In this document: positions 11,000 to 19,970 of the stretch, piece after piece
How positions within the stretch are numbered: position 1 is the stretch's first letter
How the letters are laid out: the number at the start of each line of letters is the position of its first letter
Source: Clostridia bacterium UC5.1-2E3
Lineage (GTDB): Bacteria > Bacillota > Clostridia > Lachnospirales > Lachnospiraceae
Direction: 5' to 3'
Assembly: GCA_001304875.1 (NCBI GenBank)
Contig: BBZO01000015.1
Location: 23,179-87,178, forward strand
Length of the DNA stretch: 64,000 bases
Translations under genes and position numbers: made by a program
Notes under the pieces: generated by a model
The model's input: only the letters and a program-made list of their open reading frames with translations
Told to the model about the DNA's origin: nothing
Database searches by the model: none

Positions 11000-11656
11000 A
11001 TGCGAGAGACGGTGGTGATCAAGGGGAACAAATCCGGCATGACAGTCATTCTGGACGACCAGGTCCCCTTCGATGAACTGCTTTTACATGTGGCGAAGAA
11101 ATTTCGCGAGAGCGCCCGGTTCTGGGGCTCCGTACAGATGACACTCTCGCTGGAGGGGCGGCCTTTAAGCGCCAGGGAAGAGCTCATGATCGTCGATCAG
11201 ATATCGGAAAATTCCGGTATCGAGATTCTGTGTCTCTTAGACAGGGATTTATCCCGCATCGAGCGGTGCGAGAAGGCGTTGAACGAGCGGCTGATGGAGC
11301 TCTCCTCGCGCACGGGCCAGTTCTATAAAGGGAATTTAAAGCGGGGCGAGACGCTGGAGTCCGAGGCCAGCATCGTGATCATCGGCGACGTGGGACACGG
11401 CGCCAAGGTCATGGCCAGGGGAAACATCATCGTCCTGGGACTCTTAAACGGCACCGCCTGCGCCGGGGCGGCGGGGGATTCCTCCTGCGTCATCACGGCG
11501 CTGGAGATGGCTCCCATGCAGCTCCGGATCGCCGGCTACGCGTCCGCGCTCAAGGAAAAAGGGAAGCGTCTGGGACGCGGTCCCATGATCGCCTGCGTGG
11601 AACAGGAGAAAGTGAGTGTAAAGACGTTAAAAAAGAATTTATTTTCGGCATTTTAG
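11000..11656 (+). CDS. minC: Septum site-determining protein MinC
   Basis: 218 residues, intact. The C-terminal domain is the right-handed beta-helix with GDVGHGAKVMARGNIIVLG and GTACAGAAGDSSC, which binds MinD; the N-terminal domain inhibits FtsZ assembly. ATG 11000 follows AAAAGAGGTGG. First gene of minC-minD-minE, placed 15 bp behind the PBP2 gene. The 71-bp gap to minD is AT-rich and could hold a secondary promoter, but I see no convincing -35/-10 pair. Confidence 0.93.
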   Translation: MRETVVIKGNKSGMTVILDDQVPFDELLLHVAKKFRESARFWGSVQMTLSLEGRPLSAREELMIVDQISENSGIEILCLLDRDLSRIERCEKALNERLMELSSRTGQFYKGNLKRGETLESEASIVIIGDVGHGAKVMARGNIIVLGLLNGTACAGAAGDSSCVITALEMAPMQLRIAGYASALKEKGKRLGRGPMIACVEQEKVSVKTLKKNLFSAF

Positions 11657-11727
11657 TGAAAAAACTGGAAAAAATACAAATAGTAAGGTAAAATAAATAA
11701 GGGTAATCGATCAGGAGGATATTCATT

Positions 11728-12523
11728 ATGAGTGAAGTCATTGTGATTACATCCGGAAAAGGCGGTGTAGGCAAGACGACTACCTCCGCAAACGTTGGTA
11801 CCGGCCTGGCCATGCTGGGAAAAAGCGTGGTTCTCATCGACACGGACATCGGTCTTCGGAACCTGGACGTGGTGATGGGCCTGGAAACCGGATTGTCTAC
11901 AATCTGGTGGACGTTGTGGAAGGGAACTGCCGCATGAAGCAGGCCTTGATAAAAGACAAAAGATATCCCAACCTGTATTTGCTTCCCTCCGCGCAGACGC
12001 GGGACAAGTCCTCCGTGAATCCGGAGCAGATGAGGAAGCTGGTCGATGACTTAAGAGAAGATTTTGATTACATACTGTTAGATTGTCCGGCGGGCATCGA
12101 GCAGGGCTTTAAGAACGCCGTTGCCGGGGCCGACCGGGCGCTTATTGTAACTACGCCGGAGGTTTCCGCCATCCGGGATGCGGACCGCATCATCGGTCTT
12201 CTGGAGGCGGGCGCCGGGGAACTGGAGCGAATGGATCTGATTGTAAACAGGATACGCATGGATATGGTGCGGCGGGGCGATATGATGTCCATCGACGATG
12301 TGATGGATATTCTGGCCATCCCCATCATCGGGCCGTCCCCGACGACGAGGACATCGTCGTCTCCACCAATCAGGGGGAACCTCTGGTGGGCCTAAACGGC
12401 TTTGCCGGACAGGCCTACTTAAATATATGCAAGCGCATCCTGGGAGAGCACGTACCTTTGATGAACCTGGATTCCGGGCAGAACCTGTGGTCCAAGATCA
12501 CCTGCTTTTTAAAGCGGGCATGA
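11728..12523 (+). CDS. minD: Septum site-determining ATPase MinD (two frameshifts)
   Basis: Membrane-associated ParA-family ATPase that carries MinC to the poles and is cycled by MinE. The deviant Walker [10 protein letters not shown] stands at residues 10-18, the switch [14 protein letters not shown] near 40, Walker [12 protein letters not shown] near 118 and the C-terminal amphipathic tail [11 protein letters not shown]. One A is missing at 11885-11887 ([15 protein letters not shown] restored) and one G at 12330-12332 ([16 protein letters not shown] restored). Repaired length 265 residues. Ribosome site AGGAGG upstream of ATG 11728. Confidence 0.95.
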
Positions 12524-12533
12524 GGTGGAAGCC

Positions 12534-12800
12534 ATGAATCTGCTGGAACTGTTTCTTAAGAAAAATTCCGGCGAGATCGCCAGGAACCGCTTGAAACTCC
12601 TTCTTGTTTCCGAGCGGGCCGGCTGTTCACCGGAGCTTTTGGAGATGATAAAGAACGATCTCATCCGTGTGGTGTCCCGATATATGGAGGTGGACACGCA
12701 GGGGCTGGAGATCAAGGTGACGCAGGTGGACATAAAGGAACAGGGCGGGAAGGCGCCCGCGCTCTTTGCCAGCATACCAATTCGTGACTTACAGAAGTAA
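12534..12800 (+). CDS. minE: Cell division topological specificity factor MinE
   Basis: About 88 residues, starting MNLLELF. The amphipathic N-terminus that binds MinD and membrane (MNLLELFLKKNSGEIARNRL) is followed by the dimerisation domain with RYMEVDTQGLEIKVTQVD. An in-frame GTG at 12525 would add three residues; ATG 12534 is preferred since GAGGTGG lies 5-8 nt before it and the family begins with an M-x-L/F-L-x-L/F-F pattern. MinE stimulates MinD hydrolysis and keeps MinC away from midcell. Intact. Confidence 0.9.
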   Translation: MNLLELFLKKNSGEIARNRLKLLLVSERAGCSPELLEMIKNDLIRVVSRYMEVDTQGLEIKVTQVDIKEQGGKAPALFASIPIRDLQK

Positions 12801-12815
12801 GGGGTCACTTTCATA

Positions 12816-13937
12816 ATGTTATTTGACTATAATTTCCGCAATTACAACTACAGAGTTGTGATATACATGCTTATTCTGAGCATCATCGGCGTGCTCATCA
12901 TACGGAGCGCCAGCCCCGACGACGGGCTTGCGCAGAAGCAGATCGTGGGTCTGGGCGTTTCCCTGACGGCGGCGCTTGTGCTGTCGCTCATCGACTATCA
13001 CCGGATCCTGCGCTGCAATATCCTGATCTACGCCGGATGCGTGCTCCTTCTGCTTGCCGTGCTCCTGTTCGGCAAAAATGTAAATGGAGCGACCAGGTGG
13101 CTGGAGATCTGGAAGGTCCAGATCCAGCCGTCGGAGTTTGTAAAGATCGGTCTGATCATGATATTTGCCAACTTTCTTGGCAAATACCACGATCAGATCA
13201 ACCGGGTGAAGATCCTTGGGATGGCGGCGGCGCTGGCCCTGGTCCCCATCGGACTGATTTACAAACAGCCGAACCTCTCCACCAGCCTGGTGACCATCGT
13301 GGTAGTCGCCTCCATGGTGTACGTGGCGGGCCTAAGCTACCGCTGGATCGGCGGCGCACTGGCCGTGGGCATTCCCGCGGGCGGACTGATGCTCTATCTG
13401 GCACAGTTTGAGATTATCCCATTCATCGAGAAATACCAGGCGCAGAGAATCCTTGCCAAGCTGTTCAACGATTCCAGCAAGTATGCGGACTTAAACCGCC
13501 AGCAGAACGTCTCGATGATGGCCATCGGCTCCGGACAGCTCTGGGGCAAGGGACTTAACACTGATACACTCTCCTCGGTGAAGAACGGAAACTTCCTCTC
13601 GGAGGAGCAGACCGACTTTATCTTCGCCGTCATCGGGGAGGAGCTGGGCTTTGTCCGCTGTGTGGCGATTATCGCCCTCTTTGCCCTTCTGGTCTGGGAG
13701 TGTATCTGGATGGCCAACCGGGCGAAGGATACCGAGGGAAAGCTGATCTGCATCGGCATGGCGACGCTCATCGCGTTCCAGTCCTTTGCAAACATCGCGG
13801 TTGCCACGGGCATATTTCCCAACACCGGCCTGCCGCTTCCATTTATCAGCTCGGGACTCAGCTCGCTGCTGAGTATATATATAGGCATGGGCATCGTGCT
13901 GAATGTCGGTTTACAGAGAAAAATAAGCAGTCATTAA
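12816..13937 (+). CDS. rodA: Lipid II polymerase RodA (SEDS family)
   Basis: 373 residues, intact, with about ten hydrophobic helices. SEDS marks: WKVQIQPSEFVKIGLI near residue 105 and, at the C-terminus, NIAVATGIFPNTGLPLPFISSGLSSLLSIYIGMGI. RodA is the glycan-strand polymerase of the elongasome and works with the PBP2 encoded 2 kb upstream. FtsW and SpoVE are alternatives in the same family; the neighbourhood (mreCD, PBP2, min) favours RodA. A GGGGTCAC stretch precedes ATG 12816. Confidence 0.88.
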   Translation: MLFDYNFRNYNYRVVIYMLILSIIGVLIIRSASPDDGLAQKQIVGLGVSLTAALVLSLIDYHRILRCNILIYAGCVLLLLAVLLFGKNVNGATRWLEIWKVQIQPSEFVKIGLIMIFANFLGKYHDQINRVKILGMAAALALVPIGLIYKQPNLSTSLVTIVVVASMVYVAGLSYRWIGGALAVGIPAGGLMLYLAQFEIIPFIEKYQAQRILAKLFNDSSKYADLNRQQNVSMMAIGSGQLWGKGLNTDTLSSVKNGNFLSEEQTDFIFAVIGEELGFVRCVAIIALFALLVWECIWMANRAKDTEGKLICIGMATLIAFQSFANIAVATGIFPNTGLPLPFISSGLSSLLSIYIGMGIVLNVGLQRKISSH

Positions 13938-13950
13938 GGAGGAGTTATAG

Positions 13951-14346
13951 ATGAATATCGGTTTAATTGCGCACGACGCAAAGAAGAAGCTGATGCAGAA
14001 TTTCTGCATCGCCTACAGGGGTATCCTGAGCAAGAACGATCTCTACGCCACCGGAACCACCGGAAGGCTGATTGAAGAGGTAACCAATTTATCGGTACAC
14101 AAGTACCTTCCAGGCCATTTAGGCGGCTCTCAGCAGGTGCAGGCCCAGATCGAGAACAATGAGATGGATCTGCTCATCTTCCTGCGGGATCCGCTTTCCG
14201 CCAAATCCCACGAGCCCAGCATCAGCGACATCGTGCGGATGTGCGACTCCTACAATGTCCCGGTAGCCACCAATCTGGCCACCGCCGAGCTCCTCATCAA
14301 GGCGCTGGACCGCGGCGATCTGGAGTGGCGCGAGGCGTACAGATAG
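13951..14346 (+). CDS. mgsA: Methylglyoxal synthase
   Basis: 131 residues, intact. Converts dihydroxyacetone phosphate to methylglyoxal and phosphate, a bypass of lower glycolysis under phosphate limitation. Motifs seen: IALIAHDxKK-like start (LIAHDAKKKLM), YATGTTGRLI for phosphate binding, GGSQQVQAQI and the catalytic Asp in LIFLRDPL. AAGGAGGAGTTATAG upstream of the ATG is a strong ribosome site. It sits 13 bp after rodA, so it is co-transcribed with cell-shape genes, as in many Clostridia. Confidence 0.95.
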   Translation: MNIGLIAHDAKKKLMQNFCIAYRGILSKNDLYATGTTGRLIEEVTNLSVHKYLPGHLGGSQQVQAQIENNEMDLLIFLRDPLSAKSHEPSISDIVRMCDSYNVPVATNLATAELLIKALDRGDLEWREAYR

Positions 14347-14357
14347 GAGCAGGGAAC

Positions 14358-15327
14358 ATGAGACTTAGAACGATTTTTCTGCTCGGGCTGACAGCCGCGG
14401 GGCTTATGCTCCTTTCCGGCTGCGGGAACGGCATGGAGGCGGATTCCGTCTATTCCTTCGAGGCGAGAGAGCAGGTGCTCGCCGCCGCGGAGGCGGGGAG
14501 CGACCGGGCCGAGGCCTTCGCCGCCAGGCTCTGCGTGGTGGAGGACGAGGGACGCTTCGACAGTTCGGAGGTGGATGCGGAGGCGGCCGCCGTGTTCTCC
14601 ATCGACGACCAGATGGTCATTTACAGCAAGAATGCCTACGAGCAGCTCTATCCGGCCAGCACCACCAAGGTGATGACCGCCATCCTCGCACTGAAATATG
14701 GAAATCTGTCGGATGTGGTGACGGTGACCGACGCCGCCGTGATCACCGAGGCCGGCGCATCCCTGGCAAATATTAAGCCGGGCGATCAGCTGACGCTGGA
14801 ACAGCTTCTCTACGGCTCATGCTTCCGTCGGGAAACGACGCGGCCAACGCCATCGCGGTTCATCTGGCGGGCAGCGTGGACGCCTTCGCCGATAGGATGA
14901 ACGAGGAGGCGGAGAGGATCGGAGCCACCGGGACCCATTTTGTGAATCCCAGCGGCCTCAACGATCCGGACCATTACACCACGGCCTACGACCTGTATCT
15001 GATGTTCAACGAGGCTCTCACCTACCGAAGTTCCGGGAAGTGATATCGACCTCCTCCTACACGGCAAATTATCTGGACGGGACCGGCGCATCCGTCTCCC
15101 AGACCTGGATGGTCAGCAATAAGTACATAAACGGCGAGGAGGAGACTCCCGCGGGACTGACGGTTCTGGGCGGAAAGACAGGCACGACGCAGGCTGCCGG
15201 AAACTGTCTCGTGATGGCCAGCACCGCCGAAAATGGGGACGAATATATCTCCGTCGTCATGAAAGCCGGAAGCCGTCCGGCGCTGTATGAAAATATGACA
15301 AATATAATACGTAAAATTGTGGAATAG
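14358..15327 (+). CDS. D-alanyl-D-alanine carboxypeptidase, lipoprotein (S11 family; two frameshifts)
   Basis: Low-molecular-mass PBP that trims the terminal D-Ala from peptidoglycan stem peptides. The N-terminus is a signal peptide with lipobox LLSGC, so the mature enzyme is probably a membrane lipoprotein with Cys at residue 21. Catalytic motifs: STTK (SxxK) in ASTTKVMTAIL, SGN in SMLPSGNDAANAIAVH, and KTG in GGKTGTTQAAG. A C is missing at about 14817 and another at 15025-15026; after repair the length is 323 residues. Eleven bases after mgsA. DacF-like; exact paralogue not assigned. Confidence 0.9.
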
Positions 15328-15417
15328 CCATTGCCTTTTTTATAAATTTATTATATAATTGGACGTATAATAAAAGATTTTTTATACAAATTCTATAAAC
15401 CCAAGGAGGAGATTGTT

Positions 15418-15837
15418 ATGGTTCAGATTATTGCAGGGAATAAGGGTAAAGGAAAGACGAAACATCTACTGGATATGGCAAACTCAGCAGTCAAAGAAGC
15501 GCGCGGCTCCATCGTTTATCTCGATAAGAGCGCAAAACATATGTATGAATTGAGCAACAAGATCCGCTTGATCAATGTAAATGAATTTCCCATCGAATCC
15601 AGCGAAGGATTCATCGGTTTCATCTGCGGCATTATTTCCCAGGATCACGATCTGGAGCAGATGTATCTGGACAGCTTTTTAAAGCTTGCATGCCTTGAGG
15701 GCGAGGACATCAAGATGACCCTCGACACCTTGAGAACGATCGGCGAAAAATATCACATTACCTTCGTGCTCAGCATCTCCAGAGATGCCCACGAGCTCCC
15801 GGAGAATGCGAAGGCAGAAGTGGTTGTTTCTTTATAA
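15418..15837 (+). CDS. P-loop NTPase-like protein of unknown function
   Basis: 139 residues, intact. The N-terminus has a Walker A-like GNKGKGKTKHLLDMA (residues 7-21) and then a Walker B-like SIVYLD segment near 31. The rest is a compact alpha/beta protein with no further motif I recognise. Codon usage is more AT-rich than the flanking genes. It is preceded by 90 bp of AT-rich sequence and a strong AAGGAGGAG ribosome site, and followed by its own terminator, so it seems to be a single-gene unit. Homologous small ATPase-like proteins are common in Lachnospiraceae; no function is claimed. Confidence 0.65.
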   Translation: MVQIIAGNKGKGKTKHLLDMANSAVKEARGSIVYLDKSAKHMYELSNKIRLINVNEFPIESSEGFIGFICGIISQDHDLEQMYLDSFLKLACLEGEDIKMTLDTLRTIGEKYHITFVLSISRDAHELPENAKAEVVVSL

Positions 15838-15856
15838 AATTTATATGGAATTACAT

Positions 15857-15887
15857 AGGGCTCCGGCATCCGCTGGGGCTCTTTTTC
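15857..15887 (+). terminator. Rho-independent terminator after the P-loop gene
   Basis: An 11-bp stem (15857-15867 with 15872-15882, three G-U wobbles, 4-nt loop) followed by TTTTT at 15882-15886. It lies 20 bp after the stop of the P-loop gene. Confidence 0.7.
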
Positions 15888-15911
15888 GGCTCTTTTTCCG
15901 GTCTAAAAACC

Positions 15912-15940
15912 TTGCACTTTCCACCGATAGCCTATATAAT
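15912..15940 (+). promoter_or_regulatory. Sigma-A promoter for the HlyD-like gene
   Basis: TTGCAC (15912-15917), 17-bp spacer, TATAAT (15935-15940). The predicted transcript starts near 15947, downstream of the first ATGs of the long frame, which supports translation from TTG 15969. Confidence 0.75.
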
Positions 15941-15968
15941 GGAAAGGATGGGAAAGGAGTGCGGTCCC

Positions 15969-17370
15969 TTGGCAAAAAAGAAGAAGAACAAGAAGATCGT
16001 CCATTACAGAAAGCCGCTGAATCTGAATGTGGGAATGATCATTTTTGCGATCATTTTCATCTATTTGTCATTCAGCGTCTACACATATATCCGCCGCGAC
16101 AAGATCCAGTTTTACGAGGTCGTGGAGGGAGGCATCGTCAACGACAGCACATTCACGGGCATCATCCTGCGGGAGGAGATCGTGAAGAACGCGCCCGTCA
16201 GCGGCTATGTGAACTACTACGTGCGGGAGGGGAAACGGGCGTCCGTTGGAAGCCGCATCTACTCCATCGACGAGAGCGGCCAGATGACCGCGTTTCTGGA
16301 GAGCCGGCAGGGGGATGAGGTGGAGATTTCCGCGGAAACCTAAGCGAGCTGAAAAAGCAGCTCTCCTCCACGGTGTCAAACTACGACGATACCAGCTTCA
16401 GTTCCATCTACGACGCAAAGGTGACGCTTAACGCCGCCATGATGGAGTACACGAACCTGGACAGCTTAAGCAGTCTGGATTCGGAGATGGAACAGATGGG
16501 GATTCATTTCCGGCAGGTGACCACCGACCAGGCGGGCGTGGTGTCCTACGCCATCGATTCCTACGAGTCGTTAAAGCCGGAGCAGATTACGGCGGAGCAT
16601 TTCAACAAAGCCGGGTACGAGAGATCCATGGGAAATTCCGGAAAACTGGTGGAGAATGGAAGCCCCGTATACAAGATTATCCCCGATGACCGGTGGACCG
16701 TGGTGTTCCAGCTGACCGAGGAACAGGCGGCCTCCTACAGCGGGCAGGAGAGCCTGAACGTAAACTTCAACAACGGCGAGCTGGAGACCTCTGGAACCTA
16801 CACCCAGTTTACCGGCGCGGACGGCGGGCTTTACGGACGTCTGGATTTTGACAGATACATGGTTCAGTTTGTGTCCGACCGGTTTGTAAACTTCGAGATT
16901 CTCTCGGAGCGGGAGACGGGTTTAAAAATCCCCATCAGCGCGGTGACCACCAAGAATTTTTACACGGTTCCGGTGGACTTTCTGACGGAGGGCGGCAACG
17001 ATTCCGGAAAGGGCTTTATAAAGGAGGTCTACTCCGAGAGCGGCGAGGCGTCCGCAGTGTTCACCCCACCACCATCTACAATTCGACCGATGAATATTAT
17101 TACATAGATACCAGCGAGAACAGCGAGTTCAAGAGCGGGGACTATATTTTAAAACCCGACTCCAATGAGCGGTACCAGGTGGGCCCCGTGGCCACCCTGG
17201 AGGGCGCCTACAATATCAACAAGGGCTACGCAGTGTTCAAGCAGATTGAGGTTCTCTCCACCAACGGGGAGTATTACACCGTGAAGAAAAATATGGACTA
17301 CGGACTCTCCGTGTACGACCACATCGTGCTGGATGCCGATACGGTCACGGAGGGACAGATCATCTATTAG
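15969..17370 (+). CDS. HlyD-like envelope adaptor protein (two frameshifts)
   Basis: Repaired length about 467 residues. A lysine-rich cytoplasmic head (AKKKKNKKIVHYRKPLN) leads to one membrane helix (about residues 20-42) and then a large extracytoplasmic part with a lipoyl/barrel-sandwich-like hairpin (FTGIILREEIVKNAPVSGYVNYYVREG) and a C-terminal beta-rich domain (LKIPISAVTTKNFYTVPVDFL). This is the layout of the HlyD/membrane-fusion-like proteins found beside yggS-sepF in Lachnospiraceae. No ABC transporter or outer-membrane partner is encoded nearby. TTG 15969 is chosen from the promoter position and GGAAAGGAG 9 nt upstream. One A is missing at 16336-16338 and one C at 17064-17067. Confidence 0.7.
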
Positions 17371-17391
17371 ACAGACAGGAGGGTGCATCTT

Positions 17392-18071
17392 ATGATACGG
17401 GAAAATCTGGATGAAGTCAGGGCAAGGGTTGCCGCAGCCGCCGTCAGAAGCGGGAGGGATCCAAAGGACATCACCCTGATCGCAGTGAGCAAGACAAAGC
17501 CGGTTCCCATGCTTTTGGAGGCCTACGGGGCCGGAGCCAGGGATTTCGGTGAAAATAAGGTGCAGGAGATTCTGGACAAGCATCCGCAGATGCCCCAGGA
17601 CGTGCGCTGGCACATGATCGGCCACCTGCAGCGCAACAAGGTGCGCCAGGTGCTGGGAAAGGCCGTCCTCATTCACTCGGTGGATTCCATACGGCTCGCC
17701 GAACAGATCGAGGCCGAGGCGGCGAAGCAGAATCTGACGGCAGATATCCTTCTGGAGGTCAACGTGGCCAGGGAGGAGAGCAAGTACGGCTTTATGACGG
17801 AGGAGGTCATGGACGCTGTTCTCACGGTCAGCCGGTTCCCCACGTGCGCATTAAAGGCTGATGACCATTGCACCTTTTGTGGAAAATTCTGAAGAAAATC
17901 GAAAAATTTTTAAAAGAATTATTTCAATTATCTGTTGACATCAAAAGTAAAAACATTGATAATGTTAATATGAGTGTGCTCTCAATGGGTATGACCGGCG
18001 ACTACGAGGTTGCCGTCGAGGAGGGCGCAACCATGATCAGAGTGGGCACCGGCATCTTCGGTGTCAGATAA
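17392..18071 (+). CDS. yggS: Pyridoxal phosphate homeostasis protein (YggS family; three frame lesions)
   Basis: PLP-binding TIM-barrel protein that buffers free PLP. The PLP lysine lies in [10 protein letters not shown] (about residue 35), then GENKVQEIL and [13 protein letters not shown] follow. The C-terminus ends [24 protein letters not shown]. The first 150 codons are GC-rich like the neighbours, but 17881-17970 contains only 18 G/C in 90 bases, and exactly there the frame breaks three times: a missing C at 17838-17841, a missing C near 17858 and an extra A at 17912-17915. Repaired length 226 residues. The patch still encodes a good YggS sequence ([17 protein letters not shown]), so it is homologous DNA with another base composition. 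Confidence 0.88.
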
Positions 18072-18096
18072 CGAAGGGAATGGAGAGAGTTAAAGT

Positions 18097-18605
18097 ATGA
18101 GTTTCTGACGAAAATTATGGATACGATGCGTTTAAACGAGGAAGACGACGACTACTTCCTGGACGACGAAGAGTACGAAGACGATAAAATAGAGAAAAAG
18201 AGCATTTTCACCAGCAAGAAGAACGACGACTATTACGACGATGAAGACGCGGAGCCGAAGCCACGGTTCTTCCCGCGTTCCTCCTCGAAGGTCGTTCCGA
18301 TGAAGCGGAGCATGGAGGTTTCCCTTGTGAAGCCCACTTCCATCGAGGATTCCAGAGAGATCTGTGATTACCTGCTGGCGGGCAAGGCTGTCGTTCTTAA
18401 CATGGAGGGCATACATACGGAGGTTGCGCAGCGGATCATCGATTTCACCTCCGGCGCCACCTACTCCATGAACGGAAACCTTCAGAAGATTTCCAATTAT
18501 ATTTTCATCGCCACCCCCGAGACGGTGGAGCTTTCCGGCGACTTCCAGGATCTTTTGTCCAACGGAGCGTTCGACAGCATCTCCGGTCTCAACATTCATC
18601 TGTAA
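18097..18605 (+). CDS. sepF: Cell division protein SepF (frameshifted at codon 3)
   Basis: SepF bundles FtsZ filaments and anchors them to membrane. The repaired product (169 residues) starts MSFLTKIMDTMRLN, the membrane-binding amphipathic helix, followed by a very acidic Asp/Glu/Tyr-rich linker (residues 15-50) and the SepF core with SREICDYLLAGKAVVLNMEG and RIIDFTSGATYSMNGNLQKIS. One T is missing from the TTT at 18102-18104, so an automatic start would wrongly fall at 18117. ATG 18097 has GGAGAG 9 nt upstream. yggS-sepF is a conserved Firmicute pair. Confidence 0.92.
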
Positions 18606-18624
18606 ATTAAATAGCGGATCATAA

Positions 18625-18670
18625 GGGAGAACAAACGATTTTCCGCGAGGAGGGTTGTTTGTTTTCTTCC
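18625..18670 (+). terminator. Probable terminator after sepF
   Basis: GAGAACAAAC (18627-18636) can pair with GTTTGTTTTC (18657-18666); the right arm and what follows are T-rich. The loop is long (20 nt), so confidence is moderate. Confidence 0.5.
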
Positions 18671-18674
18671 GTAT

Positions 18675-18779
18675 ATACATTGGTGCCTGGGGCGTGTGTC
18701 CCCTTGCCCGCTGATGGTACGTACCACCAGCAGCTAAACATTTTTGCAGAGCAATAATATTTAAGAAAGGAAAACCAGT
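18675..18779 (+). promoter_or_regulatory. Structured leader upstream of aroB
   Basis: Two local hairpins can form: GGGG (18689-18692) with CCCC (18700-18703), and a near-perfect palindrome CTGATGGTAC/GTACCACCAG (18711-18730). I match no known riboswitch or T-box. AAGAAAGGAAAACC before ATG 18780 is the ribosome site. Confidence 0.35.
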
Positions 18780-19870
18780 ATGTCCCATCGAATGACGGTC
18801 CATATGGACCAGGTTCCCATATACGATATTGTCATGGAAGATTCCTTCGCAAAGCTTCCGGAGGAGCTAAAGAGGTTTGAGCTGTCCAGCCGGCGCATCT
18901 GTATTGTCACCGACTCCAACGTCGCCCCCCTCTATCTGGAGGCGGTGGAGTCGGTCATAAACCCTGCTGCCGCCAGGTGATTTCCTATGTATTCCCGGCG
19001 GGAGAGGAGCACAAGACGCTGGATACGGTGCGAAAGCTCTACGAGACGCTGATTCTGGCCAGATTTGACCGCAACGATTATCTCGTCGCCCTGGGCGGCG
19101 GCGTGGTCGGAGACCTCTGCGGCTTTGCGGCGGCCACCTATCTGCGCGGCGTCTCCTTCATACAGATCCCGACGACCCTGCTTTCCCAGGTGGACAGCAG
19201 CATCGGGGGCAAAACCGGGGTGGACTTCGACTCCTACAAGAACATGGTCGGAGCGTTCCATATGCCCAGGCTGGTTTACGAAAACATTTCCACGCTGCTG
19301 ACGCTGCCGGACGAGCAGTTCTCCGCCGGAATGGGTGAGGTCATCAAGCATGGTCTCATCAAGGACCGGGCGTACTACCGCTGGATCCTGGAAAACAAGG
19401 CGGGCATATGGGGCAGGGACACGGCTCTCATCGAGAAGCTGGTGCTCATAAGCAACCGCATCAAGCGGGACGTGGTGGAGGACGATCCGAAGGAACAGGG
19501 GCAGAGGGCGCATCTGAATTTCGGACACACGCTGGGGCATGCCATCGAAAAGCTTAAGGATTTCGAGCTGCTTCACGGGCAGTGCGTCGCCATCGGCGCT
19601 CTGGCGGCCATGTACCTCTCCTGCAGACGCGGAATGCTTTCCATGGAAGAGGTGGAAGAGTATAAAAACAGCCTGGCCGCTTTCCAGATCCCCTCATCGG
19701 TCTCCGGACTCAGCCGGGAGGACGTGATTGCGGCCACAAAGAACGATAAGAAGATGGACTCTGGCGTCATCAAATTTATCCTTCTCCACAGCATCGGCGA
19801 CGCCTACACGGACCGAACGGTCACCGACGAGGAGATGGGAGAGGCGCTGGAGTATGTGCTGGCACGGTAG
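18780..19870 (+). CDS. aroB: 3-dehydroquinate synthase (frameshifted)
   Basis: NAD+-dependent second enzyme of the shikimate pathway: DAHP to 3-dehydroquinate. Visible: the NAD-binding stretch PAGEEHKTLDTV then ALGGGVVGDLCGFAAATYLRG, IPTTLLSQVDSSIGGKTGVDF, metal-site GEVIKHGLI, and HLNFGHTLGHAIE. One G is missing from the run at 18976-18977, splitting off the first 66 codons. Repaired length 363 residues. It occupies the place where ylmH/divIVA often sit between sepF and lspA in other Firmicutes. Confidence 0.94.
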
Positions 19871-19913
19871 CGTGTGACGTCCGGAGCACGCAGTGCGGAG
19901 CAATCCGGTATCA

Positions 19914-19938
19914 AAGGGGTCAAAATACCTTTTGCCCC
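19914..19938. repeat. Small hairpin between aroB and lspA
   Basis: GGGGTCAAAA and TTTTGCCCC form an imperfect inverted repeat around a 4-nt loop. It could be an mRNA hairpin; no T-run follows on the plus strand. Confidence 0.4.
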
Positions 19939-19970
19939 CAACATCATATTATATACTGGCAGGTAATAAA

